Counted from the stretch's first letter, positions 51,946-61,855 are shown. The stretch is DNA of 64,000 nt from Maniola hyperantus (GCF_902806685.2 NC_048560.1:5856212-5920211); one strand, 5' to 3'. Numbers and translations are program-made. Notes: a model not told the origin generated them from the letters alone.

Positions 51946-52205
51946 CCCTTTTTAGCCTTGTTTGATTGGTTTTTCTTGGTAGGAAAGGCATTCCGAACCA
52001 GTGGTAGATGCATTTGACGATTCAAAAGTACCTACTTGCAAAGATTTAATGGAAAAAAATATATTTTTATTTATTTGATCAAGTAGGGTATCGACTATCG
52101 AACTTAAACATATTTCAAACAAAAGCATCCGATCCTATCAAAGCACTTTCGTCGGCTGAGCTAAGTGTTTTAACAGGTTCGAATCCGTCAAGCGCGCTCT
52201 GTACA

Positions 52206-52545
52206 AATGGTGGAGTAATATGGTGATAATTGACAGGCCGAACGGACGGAGCGCAGCGAGCGCCGAAAGACGTCTGTGGGGTGGACATGTTTGTTTATTC
52301 CCCTTTTACTCCGAACGCTTCTAAAATTAACTTCCTAAAGTGGCGAAATAGTGGATTTTGGATTGATAAGAGACACCGTGAACGTTGCCATCCTTATGTG
52401 GTCGACACCCAATCTATTCGCAGAACGTTCTGCTCAACGTTTCTGATACAGTACGCTAAGGTTTGGAACGCTCTTCCGACGTCCGTATAGTCTTCAAGGA
52501 AAGAGTGAATAAGCATCTTCTAGGCAAGCGCGCTCCTACTTAGAC
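52206..52545 (+). mobile_element. LINE reverse transcriptase C-terminal fragment
   Basis: Codes HPYVVDTQSIRRTFCSTFL, then YAKVWNALPTSV, and after a stop or shift FKERVNKHLLGKRAPT-like sequence. This HPY-V, WN-LP, F---VN--L order ends CR1/Jockey-group non-LTR reverse transcriptases. Another copy of the tail is at 56975-57120. Confidence 0.65.
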
Positions 52546-52632
52546 CTCATCATTTTACTAAGCATAATTGTCGTCGTAAATAAAAAACAAAATCCATCCG
52601 CCTGTCATCATCATCTTTTTTTTATCTTTTTT

Positions 52633-52952
52633 TTATTCAGATACAAGTTAGCCCTTGACTGCAATCTCACCTGGTGGTAAGTGATGATGCAGTCTAAGAT
52701 GATAGCGGGCTAACCTGGAAGGGGTATGGCAGTTTTTATTAAACCCATACCCCTTTGGTTTCTACACGGCATCGTACCGGAACGCAAAATCGCTTGGCGG
52801 CACGGCTTTGCCGGTAGGGTGGTAAGTAGCCACGACCGTAGCCTCCCACCAGACCAGAAATTTATAAAATTCCAAACCCCTGCCAGGAATCGAACCCGGG
52901 ACCTCCCACTATTAAGACCACAGCGCTCCCCACTGCGCCAGGGAGGTCGTCA
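52633..52952 (-). repeat. tRNA-derived SINE, family S2
   Basis: Minus strand: head GACCTCCCTGGCGCAGTGGG (A box), then GGTTCGATTCCTGGCAGGGG (B box), then CGTGGCTACTTACCACCCTA and CGATGCCGTGTAGAAACCAA, ending GGGCTAACTTGTATCTG. SINE, not a tRNA gene. Confidence 0.8.
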
Positions 52953-52967
52953 AATCTTCAACAGATA

Positions 52968-53330
52968 GACGTCCACGGCTGGACGATAGATCTCTTGTAG
53001 TCAGTCCCATACACCACGGTCTTACGCCGCCGCCATTCAGCGGCTTCCTGCGACTCGTTTGATGTTGTCTGACCACCTAGTCTTCTGCTGGTGCGAGGTC
53101 GCCATTCTAGCAGCTTGGGACCCCAACATTATCAATTTTTCGAACTATGTGCCAAGCCCATTGCCACTTCAGCTTTTACACCCGCCGAGCTATGTCAGTT
53201 AGTCTGTTTCTCCTTCGGATCTCCTCATTTCTGATTTAATTACATAGAGAAACTCCAAGCATAGCTCTCTCCATCGCCCTCTGCGTGAATCTGAGCTTTC
53301 TTATAAGACCCCTAGTTAGCGACCATGTCT
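52968..53330 (-). mobile_element. RTE-type LINE 3' end
   Basis: Minus strand GCGATGGAGAGAGCTATGCT to ATCTATCGTCCAGCCGTGGA, the same reverse-transcriptase tail, frameshifted. Confidence 0.7.
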
Positions 53331-53474
53331 CGGATCCCTACTTATTATGTTACTTTGGTATCTCTCTAGTCTTTTTTTAGCAGTTAAAAGTAGTTTTGAG
53401 AGTTTAGAGTCTAAATTTTAGACTATAACAAACATACAATTCTAAAATCATAATCCTTCTTTGATTTCGCCGTC

Positions 53475-53570
53475 ATCATCAACCGATAGGCGTGCACTGC
53501 TGGACATAGATCTCTTGTAGGGACTTCCACACGCGATGGTCTTGCGCCGCCTGAATCCAGCGGCTGGTTT
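53475..53570 (-). mobile_element. RTE-type LINE 3' terminal fragment
   Basis: Minus strand CCGCTGGATTCAGGCGGCGC to ATCGGTTGATGATGACGGCG. Confidence 0.65.
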
Positions 53571-54466
53571 CGCCGTAGTCGCATGAAAATAAACAACACT
53601 GTTCCTCGTAACGACCACCAATATGGTCACCGCATCGTAAGTCAAGAAACACGCCCCCGTTTGATGTGGCCGGCCGTAAACGCGCATCTGTTTGTGTTTA
53701 CCCACTGTTTATATACGTTTTGTTACCTGTAACCCAAAAACTACCCCACCCATCATGGGGAGGTGCTATATGCAATATATTCCTTAGCAAAAGTACTAGA
53801 CCAAAGGGCCTAGACAAAGGTGAAGATGTCGCCGTAAACGTGTTTACCCATTGTTTATGTGTACTCATTAACCTGTCCCGGCTTCGTACGGGACCTACCT
53901 ATTACTAAAATATATGAATGTGTTATATTAGCATAAGTACTTATAAATCCTTGTGAAATGTTTTAAATGATATTAAATTACACGGAGACATTTAGGTACC
54001 AACCAAACCTATTTGAAACCATACTATATTTATATTTGTGAACTCAAAAAAATTGAGAATGTAAAATCCGTCATATTGATTTTGGTCAATTAATATGTAA
54101 CTGTAAAATGTTAATCAGACCATAATAACGAATCATCAAAATTGGCTCAGTAGCTTAGGAGTCACGTTGGAACATACGTAAATTATACATATATTCATAC
54201 ATACTGTTAAAATCATAGCCCAGCTCTTGGCGTAGTTGGGTAAATTGGACGATGTCTACTCTTAATATGCCAGGCGAGTTACTTGATGCACCTACCGTAC
54301 GATGGGGTCGCTTTGTTTGATCAAAATTTGACCGGAACAGACCTTTTAACTCCATTATCGAATACCTACTTTGTTTGATATCAATATTGTAGTTCTGTCC
54401 GGTTATGAAACTTTGGTAGATCCTTGCTTTCTTGCTGGTTCTTCACGGTATCATTCTGAACTTTTT
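53571..54466. other. Unassigned, with a local repeat
   Basis: GCCGTAAACG...TTTACCCA(C/T)TGTTTAT occurs twice (about 53682 and 53832). A 66-residue minus-strand frame at 54355-54155 was not recognised. Confidence 0.4.
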
Positions 54467-54590
54467 TTTAAAATTCAGACACAAGTTAGCCCTTGACTGC
54501 AATCTCACCTGGTGGTAAGTGATGATGCAGTCTAAGATGGCAAACAGTGAAGCAGGCCAACCTGGAAGGGGGTATGGCAGTTTTTTAATA
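54467..54590 (-). repeat. SINE family S2, truncated
   Basis: CAGACACAAGTTAGCCCTTG to GGTATGGCAGTTTTTTAATA. Confidence 0.7.
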
Positions 54591-54616
54591 AACCCGGCGT
54601 GGGTTTCTTAACCAAA

Positions 54617-54850
54617 AGCCTGTATACCAATTTTCATCGATGTAACTTTAAAAATGAAAGACTTTCATACAAACTTCCATCCCCCCATTTACCCCCCTTA
54701 AGGGTGGAATTTCGAAAAATCCTTTCTTACAAAGAACACACCCTCCAAATTTCATGTTTCTAGGATCAGTGGTTTAAGCTGTGCATTTTGATATATAAGT
54801 CTATCAGTCAGTCAGGACTTTGAATTTTATATTATATATGTATATAGATT
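54617..54850 (-). repeat. Helitron-like family D, 3'-truncated
   Basis: AAAGACTTTCATACAAACTT, ACAAAGAACACACCCTCCAA and (GTCA)n, with no CTAG end. It stops 15 bases before a candidate splice acceptor. Confidence 0.6.
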
Positions 54851-54865
54851 GTTTCTTATTTTCAG

Positions 54866-54937
54866 AAGCTGTTCATCATAATGCAGGGCACAGACTTCGA
54901 TCCCACAGACCAAATAGACGACATAGAGCTACAAACG
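54866..54937 (+). CDS. Candidate otk exon (end of Ig3), phase unresolved
   Basis: Preceded by TTGTTTCTTATTTTCAG and followed by GTAATT. In the phase-0 frame its 24 codons read FIIMQGTDFDPTDQIDDIEL within them, an acidic segment plausible as the last strand of an Ig domain just before Ig4. However, it ends in phase 0 while the next otk exon needs one carried base. The phase-compatible frame gives a very basic peptide (AVHHNAGHRLRS) that looks unlike an Ig domain. Either a micro-exon lies between, or a base was lost, or this is not an otk exon. Confidence 0.35.
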
Positions 54938-55237
54938 GTAATTTTATTTTTCAAAATATATGGCTCATATTTGTATGCATTCACAGTTAGTTGATGATGA
55001 TGATGATAATGTAAAATATTACTTGCTTCATGAATAGTTAGTTAGAATAGAACAGTTTCAGTATTTTGTTAAAACCAGTGATTAACAGAGTGGACTTATA
55101 AATGTCGAAATCAGCCTCTTGCTAGATTTTTAACAATTACGTGTTTATCGATTCTAAAATCTTGTTAATCTTTGAAAAAATATTGAAACCATATATATCA
55201 ATAAACAATTAACCATATACCTAACAATTAATCCTGA

Positions 55238-55365
55238 ATATGTGTGTGTATATTTGTTACTCTTTCACGCAAAAACTACAGGACGAACTTGACTGAAATT
55301 TGGAATAGAGATAGATTAGACCTTTTAAACATATCCATGTGGACAAAGTTGCGGGCATCATCTAG
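55238..55365 (+). repeat. Helitron-like family E fragment
   Basis: CACGCAAAAACTACAGGACG to GTTGCGGGCATCATCTAG. Confidence 0.55.
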
Positions 55366-55508
55366 TCTACGCTAAAACGCTAAAATCATCTAGTCTATCT
55401 AGTAAATAATAAAATCCTGTCTATTTAAATAGGCAGAATTTTAAATATGATAGCTTAGCTAGTAGCGCCATCTACATAAATTAATAAACTTCCTCTACTC
55501 GTCCACAG

Positions 55509-55624
55509 ATGGCGGGCTGCGCTTTGAACCGGAACCTTACAGCAAGAAGTTGGAACTGAATAGCTCAGGCAAGATCCATTGCAAGGTCGCCGGAGGAACT
55601 GCCCCAACTGTGCAGTGGTTTTTG
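55509..55624 (+). CDS. otk: otk exon: first half of Ig domain 4
   Basis: otk (off-track, the insect PTK7 homologue) is a single-pass receptor with extracellular Ig domains and a catalytically weak kinase-like domain, acting with Wnt/planar-polarity and semaphorin-plexin signalling at the cell surface. This exon follows TCGTCCACAG and ends before GTAATT. It enters with two bases and leaves in phase 0. It reads GLRFEPEPYSKKLEL, then KIHCKVAGGTAPTVQWFL, giving the first Cys and the core Trp of Ig4. It lines up with Drosophila Otk, where a LKF-P-P-SKNLEL block is followed by VHCKAQG and VQW. NSS is a possible glycosylation site. Gene assignment rests on the ordered match of all eight exons and on their consistent phases. 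Confidence 0.88.
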
Positions 55625-55944
55625 GTAATTTCTTTCATATCGACTTTATAGAAACGCCAGTTGTCTGGGTCAAGTACAGAAATCCTTTGTGATTCTGAAT
55701 ATTTGCTTTTATATTATTTTGTAAAAGTTAAGATATATTGCAAATGAAACATCTGACTGACGCTAGAACTCAACGAACGTTGCGTAAGTAGGCCACTCGG
55801 CGTCAATGCCGCGTCGTAGGTGGGGCATTGACCCTATTTTTGCACGCTATACATTGCGGGTTTGAAAAATAGTAAATCACTAAAACTACAAAATGAGGCA
55901 AATTGTTATTGGCATTGGATTGCGTTTAGATAAACTGGTTTTAG

Positions 55945-56168
55945 ATTTTATCTGGTGGGAGGCTTCGGCCGTGGCTAGTTACCACCCTACCGACAAAGCC
56001 GTGCCGCCAAGCGATTTAGCGTTCCGGTACGATGCCGTGTAGAAACCAAAGGAGCATGGGTTTCATAAAAACTGCCATACCCCTTCCAGGTTCGCCCGCT
56101 TCCATCTTAGACTGCCTCATCACTTACCACCAGGTGAGATTGCAGCCAAGGGCTAACTTGTATTTGTA
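55945..56168 (+). repeat. SINE family S2, in otk intron
   Basis: ATCTGGTGGGAGGCTTCGGC to GGGCTAACTTGTATTTG; the tRNA head is missing. Confidence 0.7.
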
Positions 56169-56228
56169 ATCTTAGAATTTCATAGTTCAAGTGATGGAGG
56201 GCCCTTAACCTTGTAGTTTTTTTTACAG

Positions 56229-56379
56229 AACAATGCTGACCCCCTCCCGCAAGGTGTGACGTCAGCAAATGGCACCCTCATGGTGGCAGAGGCTAAAAAA
56301 CATCATGCCGGCAACTACACTTGCCGAGCCACAGATGGCGACCATGTCATCCGTGCGAACATTACTTTGGATGTTGTTG
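56229..56379 (+). CDS. otk: otk exon: second half of Ig domain 4
   Basis: Acceptor TTTTTTTTACAG, donor GGTAAGA. Enters in phase 0 and leaves one base. 50 codons: NNADPLPQGVTSANGTLMV, then HHAGNYTCRATDG and RANITLDVV. The G-N-Y-T-C motif is the conserved YxC strand that bonds with the Cys of the previous exon. NYT and NIT are likely N-glycosylation sites. It corresponds to the ANGTLIF and GNYTCQATN blocks of Drosophila Otk. Confidence 0.92.
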
Positions 56380-56726
56380 GTAAGAATATAACAGTACGCA
56401 GTATAAGATTTTACGTCTCACCAAACTTTGCTAGAACTCGAGAGTCGAAACACAATACCGTCAAAGTAAAATGGACCTAAAGGGCCTTGAATTGAAGTCA
56501 AAAATTCAATGCCACTGATTTTAATTCCGCAACGTTTCCGCTTGGAGCGCTAGCTGCAGATGTGTAGACAAACTTGAGCTTTAAAAGAAGGCAGTTAAAA
56601 TCCAGTTTACTATAATGCGGAAGGTTTTCGACACTCGAATACTATCAACGTTGGTGAGACATAAAATCTCTTACCAAGCGTACAGGTATAATATTGTAGG
56701 ATAGTTGAGTTTGGACTTATATCTAT

Positions 56727-56905
56727 ACAGCATAAAAGGAAAAGCTGACTGACTGACTGACTGATCTATCAACGCACATCTCAAACTACTGGACCGATCG
56801 GGCTGAAACTTGGCATGCAGATAACTATTCGTAGACATCCGCTAAGAAAGGGTTTTTGAAAATTTAATATCTAAGTGGGTAAAATAGGAGTAAAATTTGT
56901 ATAAA
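56727..56905 (+). repeat. Helitron-like family B, 3'-truncated, in otk intron
   Basis: ATAAAAGGAAAAGCTGACTG, (GACT)n, ending near GGGTAAAATAGGAGT without CTAG. Confidence 0.65.
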
Positions 56906-56974
56906 TTAGTTACTTAGTTGAAATTCTATGGACACGCACGGAGTGATTTGTACTTATTTCTACTTATACATCTG

Positions 56975-57120
56975 GCTAAGACATGGCACGCCCTTCCGGC
57001 ATCAGTTTTCTATTTTCTCCTCCACTTTTAATAGAAAAGTCAAGAGTGAATAGGCATCTTCTAAGCAAGCGCGCTTCATCTTAGGCTTCATCATCACTTG
57101 CCAGCAGGTCTGAGCCAAGC
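56975..57120 (+). mobile_element. LINE reverse transcriptase tail, in otk intron
   Basis: TGGCACGCCCTTCCGGCATC and AGAGTGAATAGGCATCTTCT AAGCAAGCGCGCTTCATC, the same tail as 52440-52545. Confidence 0.55.
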
Positions 57121-57165
57121 GCTAAAAAACCTTTAAAAAAGCGGACTTATTTCCTTTGTGAACAG

Positions 57166-57309
57166 TTGCGCCTCGCGTGGTGGAGCCGCTATCAGAGCAA
57201 CAGATGCACGTGACAGTCGGACAGAACGTGTCTCTAAACTGCGTGGCCACCGGCGACCCGCCTCCGACCACTCATTGGGACAGAAACCTTACCATTTTGC
57301 ACCAACAAC
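57166..57309 (+). CDS. otk: otk exon: first half of Ig domain 5
   Basis: Acceptor TTGTGAACAG, donor CGTAAGT. Joins in phase with the previous exon (G+TT gives Val) and leaves one base. Codes APRVVEPLSEQQMHVTVGQ, then NVSLNCVATGDPPPTTHWDR, then NLTILHQQ. The Cys of NCVATGDP and the Trp of HWDR are the Ig core. The CxAxGDPxPTxxWD block matches Ig5 of Drosophila Otk. NVS and NLT are possible glycosylation sites. Confidence 0.93.
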
Positions 57310-57390
57310 GTAAGTATTGCATTGTATAACAAACACTATATAGGGGAAACTCGCCTAATTCGTACCCCCTAAGAACAAAGGCATAATTAA

Positions 57391-57610
57391 TCCATACTGA
57401 TATTATAAATGCGAAAGTGTGTCTGTCTATCTGTCTGTCTGTCTGTCTGCTAGCCTCTCACGGCTCATCCGTTCAACCGATTTTGATGAAATTTGGTACA
57501 GAGTTAGCTTATATCCCGGGGAAGGACATAGGCTACTTTTTATCCCGGAAAATGAAGGAAGATTTTAAAAAACGTTAATCCACACGGACGAAGTCGTGGG
57601 CATCCTCTAG
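57391..57610 (+). repeat. Helitron-like element, family A, in otk intron
   Basis: TCCATACTGATATTATAAAT to GTCGTGGGCATCCTCTAG, flanked by A and T. Complete. Confidence 0.8.
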
Positions 57611-57691
57611 TATAGAATAAGAAAATGTGACCCTTGAAAACTTTTGTTTATTATGCTAATCAAGTAGGTATATAATTTACTATTGTTACAG

Positions 57692-57737
57692 AAGATGGTG
57701 TTGATATTGAGGATGGTGCGGACGCTTCGATATCGAA
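57692..57737 (+). CDS. otk: otk micro-exon: Ig domain 5 loop
   Basis: 46 bases. Acceptor TATTGTTACAG, donor GTATGT. Phase joins on both sides (one base in, two bases out). Codes QDGVDIEDGADASIS, an acidic loop between the two halves of Ig5, at the position of a variable stretch in Drosophila Otk. Recognised by phase and position rather than by sequence. Confidence 0.75.
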
Positions 57738-58149
57738 GTATGTAAAAAATTGTTTATTTTGATTTTTAATGGTAACAAACAAAGATATTATATTGGTATA
57801 TTTAGGTACCTATCACATTAATCATACAATTAACGCATCGCCTCAGTCCGCCAATGAATGCGATCGTGGTAATGCGATGCGGTGGTGGTTAGTTCTCGAT
57901 TGTCTACAGTATATAACTTGAAAAATAACGGACTGAGTATCCTACAATTTTTCACACTGTTAAATATCCTTGGGCGTGTAAAATCTTAAAATTGAGTAAC
58001 TACAAGCTAATAATAGGTTTTCACAGTTAGATACAAAATTAAAAGTAAGATGAACACGCACGACAAGCAAACTATAACTAGATATAATTGCGTTTTGCAA
58101 ACAAATTTATTAAACTCTGGCGTACACTATTCACATTTTTTTTATTTTT

Positions 58150-58485
58150 ATTTATTCAGATACAAGTTAGCCCTTGACTGCAATCTCTCCTGGTGGTAAG
58201 TGATGATGCAGTCTAAGATGATAGCGGGCTAACCTGGAAGGGGTATGGCAGTTTTTATTAAACCCATACCCCTTTGGTTTCTACACAGCATCGTACCGGA
58301 ACGCTAAATCGCTTGGCGGCACAGCTTTGCCGGTAGGGTGGTAACTAGCCACGGCCGAAGCCTCCCACCAGACCAGACCAGAAATTTAGAAATTATAAAA
58401 TTCCAAACCCCTGCCAGGAATCGAACCCGGGACCTCCCACTATTAAGACCACAGCGCTCATCACTGCGCCAGGGAGGTCGTCGAA
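58150..58485 (-). repeat. SINE family S2, in otk intron
   Basis: Full-length minus-strand copy, very similar to 52633-52952, with an extra short duplication of CCAGACCAGA. Confidence 0.8.
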
Positions 58486-58737
58486 AAACAACAAACAGAG
58501 TCAAACAAATATTTCCATAAAATAAGTTTATGCTGGATTCCTTATAAATTTAATTTAAATTGCGAGAAGCGCGAGCAATGAAGGAATTTGATCTGTTGTT
58601 CGCTCTGGACACTGGCAAATGTAAAAAAAAATAGTGTCTGGATGCACGTATTAATAGACTTGGGGGTACAAATCATTTAAGCTTTAACTATGATCACTAT
58701 CTATGGGCCTCATAAGAAAGGATATTTATTTGTACAG

Positions 58738-58868
58738 ATTAGTGCTTCTCAACAACGGCACGCTTCTGATCCGCAACGCTTCGAAGCAGGACTCCGACAG
58801 GTACGGCTGTACTGCGGGCAGTGCTGCCGGGCTGGCTAGAAACGAATTGCTACTTGTTGTTCATCCCG
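58738..58868 (+). CDS. otk: otk exon: second half of Ig domain 5
   Basis: Acceptor TTTATTTGTACAG, donor GGTAAGT. One base completes the previous codon (AA+A, Lys) and one base is carried out. 43 full codons: LVLLNNGTLLIRNASKQDSD, then RYGCTAGSAAGLARNELLLV. The YGC motif supplies the second Cys of Ig5, and YGCT-G-SAGL matches the same place in Drosophila Otk. NGT and NAS are possible glycosylation sites. Confidence 0.93.
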
Positions 58869-58929
58869 GTAAGTTTTATGTAGAATCACATCACCACTTC
58901 AAGAATATTTGAATATCTTCAACTTATTA

Positions 58930-59262
58930 TAAATATCCCGCAAATTGCTTGTGGCGGTTGCCACAGTACAAACTAGATGACGCTGTTCAATCGATGACGT
59001 AGTCCCGAACAAATGTACCGCCGATAGTACTCGCACTAACAGAGTATACGGCAATCTGGACTATATATAGAAGTTTCAAGATACAACCGTCGTCGGCCCA
59101 GCTGGCGCTACCGAGCACAACCAACCGCTCGGTGGGAGATCTCCCCTTTGGTACGGTCGAGCCTGTACACCGCTCCCGTACATGCTAATGCGCGTGGCGG
59201 CCATTTTAGTGACGTCAGCACTAGACTGAAGTTTCGAGCTGATGGTATATTTTTACTGGATA
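58930..59262. other. otk intron segment, unassigned
   Basis: More GC-rich than surrounding intron (GGCCCAGCTGGCGCTACCGA; GTGGCGGCCATTTTAGTGAC). Likely an unrecognised repeat; no exon phase or splice sites fit. Confidence 0.4.
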
Positions 59263-59475
59263 TTTATACGCGTGGATTTAGGTTTTTAAAAATCCCGTAG
59301 AAACTCTTTGATTTCGGGATAAAAAGTAGTCTATGTCACTCTCCAGGTCTTTAACTATACTCATGCAAAAAATCACGTCGACCCGTTGTTCCGTTGAGAC
59401 GTGATTGAAGGACAAACCAACACACCAATAAACCAACAAACCAACACACTTTCACATTTATAATATGGGTACTGG
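59263..59475 (-). repeat. Helitron-like family C abutting an otk acceptor
   Basis: From ACGCGTGGATTTAGGTTTTT to TATAATATGGGTACTGG. Only 16 bases separate its end from the acceptor of the transmembrane exon. The CTAG end is missing. Confidence 0.75.
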
Positions 59476-59491
59476 TTCTATGCTATTACAG

Positions 59492-59635
59492 AAGGAGAAC
59501 TCCCACCGCCGGAGTCAACTGGCGTGGCGGGCAAAGCGGTGCTAGTGTCGATATCTGTAGCGGGGGCCTACATGATACTGGTGCTGGCTCTCATGCTATA
59601 CTGCAGGCGCCGCAGGCTGAAGAGACGGGAACGAG
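59492..59635 (+). CDS. otk: otk exon: stalk and transmembrane segment
   Basis: Acceptor TTCTATGCTATTACAG, donor GGTAAAT. Phase joins (G+AA gives Glu) and leaves one base. Codes a short stalk (GELPPPESTGVAGK), then the hydrophobic span AVLVSISVAGAYMILVLALM, then LYCRRRRLKRRERG, the basic stop-transfer sequence that faces the cytoplasm. The ALIxxxVALAYIVLVxxLMLWCR pattern of Drosophila Otk is clearly related. Confidence 0.94.
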
Positions 59636-59754
59636 GTAAATTGACCTGAAGTATATAGGCTTAGAGAAAACACTTTGTCCTATAACTATAATTAGCGATA
59701 ATAATAATGATTACCTACTTATATGCCAAATTTGATGTCTCTTATTACATATAA

Positions 59755-59959
59755 CTAGATGATGCCAGCGACTTCGTCCGCGATTTCGGATTTTAAAAAT
59801 CCCGTGGGAACTCTTTGAGCCTATGTCCCTTCCCCGGGATGCAAGCTATCTCCGTACCAAATTCGTCAAAATCGCTTGAACGGATGGGCCGTGAAAAGCT
59901 AGCAGACAGACAGACAGACACACTTTCGCATTTATAATATTATTAGTAATTAGTATGGA
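59755..59959 (-). repeat. Helitron-like element, family A, in otk intron
   Basis: CTAGATGATGCCAGCGACTT to ATTAGTATGGA. Next to it is a short repeat of the TAGTAT/GTATGG end. Confidence 0.75.
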
Positions 59960-60112
59960 AGTATGGATAATTGAGAAATAAAGCATCTTTAAAGCGAAAA
60001 TATAAATCCTTTATATTCTCTATCTAGAAAAATCCAGCTTTATTTCTCGTTTTTCAGCTTTCTAGGTCCTAGGGATTGGCTAGGGAGGTAATGACACATT
60101 TATTTTTCATAG

Positions 60113-60247
60113 GGGAAAAAATGGAGTTGGAAATGGCAGAAGGGAGGGAGAAGTTGGTGGAAGAAGGGGAAGAAGAGAAACAAAAGGTGACTCTGAACGG
60201 TGCGCCCGCGCAGAACGGACGACTGCTGCCGCATGACAGAGATAGCG
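60113..60247 (+). CDS. otk: otk exon: cytoplasmic acidic linker
   Basis: Acceptor TTTATTTTTCATAG, donor GGTATGT. Phase joins (G+GG gives Gly) and leaves one base. Codes EKMELEMAEGREKLVEEGEE, then KQKVTLNGAPAQNGRLLPHD. A charged, probably disordered or coiled juxtamembrane linker, poorly conserved as expected. Assigned by phase, splice sites and position. Confidence 0.82.
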
Positions 60248-60298
60248 GTATGTGAATTGCGATGTCTCTTTCTATTGACAAATTGATGAGTTGTATAC

Positions 60299-60620
60299 TA
60301 CGCCATAGAGTCAGTCAGGGGGCGATGGAGAGAGCTATCTACGTGATCAGTTCAGATGTTAACAGATCCGCAAGGGAGTCAGAGTATCCGACATAGCAAA
60401 GCTGGTTGCTAAGCTGAAGTGGCAATGGGCAGGGCACATAGTTCGAAAACACGATAGATGTTAGGGTCCCGAGTTGCTGGTGGAAAGCACAGCAAAGACC
60501 CCCATTAGGAAGATAGACGACATCAAGGGAGCCGCTGGATCGCGGCGTCGCAAGACGGTGGCGTGTGGAAGTCCCTGCAAGAGACCTATGTAAAGCAGTG
60601 GACGTCTATCGGTTGACAAA
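60299..60620 (+). mobile_element. RTE-type LINE 3' end, in otk intron
   Basis: GCGATGGAGAGAGCTATCTA, AAGCTGAAGTGGCAATGGGC, ACGTCTATCGGTTGACAAAA; frameshifted. Confidence 0.7.
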
Positions 60621-60841
60621 ATATGAATAGGAATACCTTATCGCCATATTGTGACGTCATTGATCGATTTGTACAGTGCGACAAGGCTATCTTGGCGCAT
60701 GGCGAAAATCGGAACTAACATTGCCGTCAAGTGTCCAGATAAAGTTTTAAACAAGGTTTCCTTATTTTCATTGAGCCCATGTTTTTTTTTTTTTTTTTTT
60801 AAATGTGTTTTTTAAAAAATTGATTATGTTTTCGGTTTCAG

Positions 60842-60949
60842 GCGCAGACAATTCCGAGGTATCGGGCGTATCTCGCGCGTCCAAGAAGTCGGGACAGTAC
60901 GACCAACTGACCGTGCCTAGAACTCTGCTCACCGAACTTATTACACTTG
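60842..60949 (+). CDS. otk: otk exon: juxtamembrane motif before the kinase-like domain
   Basis: Acceptor TTCGGTTTCAG, donor GGTAAAT. Phase joins (G+GC gives Gly) and leaves one base G, which would begin the Gly of the kinase glycine loop in the next exon. Codes ADNSEVSGVSRASKKSGQYD, then QLTVPRTLLTELITL. The SRASKKS, YEQL-LPR and LSELI-IG blocks just before the kinase loop of Drosophila Otk are matched. No kinase exon (HRDLA- or DxG-like) was found in 60950-64000, so the gene continues beyond the window. Confidence 0.93.
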
Positions 60950-61014
60950 GTAAATTTTTTTTTCAATATTTATGTATTTCATTTATTTATAATGAAATAC
61001 ATAAATACATACTT

Positions 61015-61280
61015 ATATGAGGGGTAATAGGCTGGCATGGTATGGGCATATAATGCGGAGGGAAGAAAGCCATGTCACTAGAAGAATGTTAAGTATGCAT
61101 GTGGAAGGAAAAAAGAGGAGAGGACGACCAAAGAAAAGGTGGATGGATTGCGTGAAAGAGGATATGCGTGAAAAAGAAGTGGATAATACGTTGACGAATG
61201 ACAGGAATGAGTGAAAGAAGAAGACATGTTGTGACGACCCCACGTAGCGTGGGATAAGGTAAGGAAGAAGAAGAATAATA
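61015..61280 (+). mobile_element. Second RTE-like LINE 3' end
   Basis: 65-residue frame with RLAWYGHIMRREESHVTRRM, then KKRRGRPKKRWMDCVKEDMR. This W-GH--R--, RGRP--RW-D pattern closes RTE/craniofacial-type reverse transcriptases. It is followed by GTGGGATAAGGTAAGG and an AAGAAG tail. Distinct from the 61388 family. Confidence 0.75.
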
Positions 61281-61387
61281 ATTCAATCTAGCACTTAAAT
61301 CTAAAAAAAAACAACATTGGTAAATTATATTTGATATAATTTACGCTGAAACGTGGACACTGACAGTTTGCCTTGTCCACAAGTTCA

Positions 61388-61760
61388 AAGTCGCTCAGCG
61401 GGCTATGGAGCGGGCTATGTTGGGTATCTCTCTGAGGGACAAAATCCGTAACGAGGAAATCCGTAGGAGAACCAGAGTGACCGACATAGCCCAACGAATT
61501 AGCCAGCTGAAGTGGCAGTGGGCAGGCCACGTCTGCCGCAGAACCGATGGCCGATGGGGCAGAAGTGTTCTGGAGTGGAGACCGCGTATCAGCAAGCACA
61601 GTGTGGGACGACCTCCAACCCGCTGGACTGACGACCTTAAGAAGATAGCGGGAAGTGGGTGGATGAGGAAGGCGGAGGATAGTGTGTGGTGGCGAGCTCT
61701 TGGGAAGGCCTATGTCCAGCAGTAGACGCAAACAGGCTGATTGATTGATTGATTGAAATT
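61388..61760 (+). mobile_element. RTE-type LINE 3' end, open
   Basis: Longest intact version here: 106 residues with ERAMLGISLRDKIRNEEIRR, LKWQWAGHVCRRTDGRWG, VGRPPTRWTDDLKKIAG and GKAYVQQ, then stop and a (TTGA)n tail. 5'-truncated, so no polymerase or endonuclease. Lies downstream of the last otk exon seen. Confidence 0.85.
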
Positions 61761-61764
61761 ATAT

Positions 61765-61855
61765 TTAGAGTACGCGGCAGAAAGTAATGTACATCGACCT
61801 TTAGAATGACATTTCGGCTTTATAGAGCGTTGTCTCTGTCATATTTTAATGTATA
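61765..61855 (+). mobile_element. Palindromic MITE (GCTCTAC family), left half
   Basis: GTACGCGGCAGAAAGTAATG, GGTCGATGT complement and TAGAGCGTTGTCTCTGTC, cut by the Helitron at 61856. The other half is at 62530-62655. Confidence 0.7.

Noticed and set aside
52880..52952. tRNA-like sequence on the minus strand
   Set aside because: It has A and B boxes but is the head of SINE family S2, found also at 58.4 kb with the same body; no proper acceptor stem.
61405..61725. 106-residue open frame as a host gene after otk
   Set aside because: It is the C-terminal tail of an RTE-type reverse transcriptase, with several broken copies in the window.
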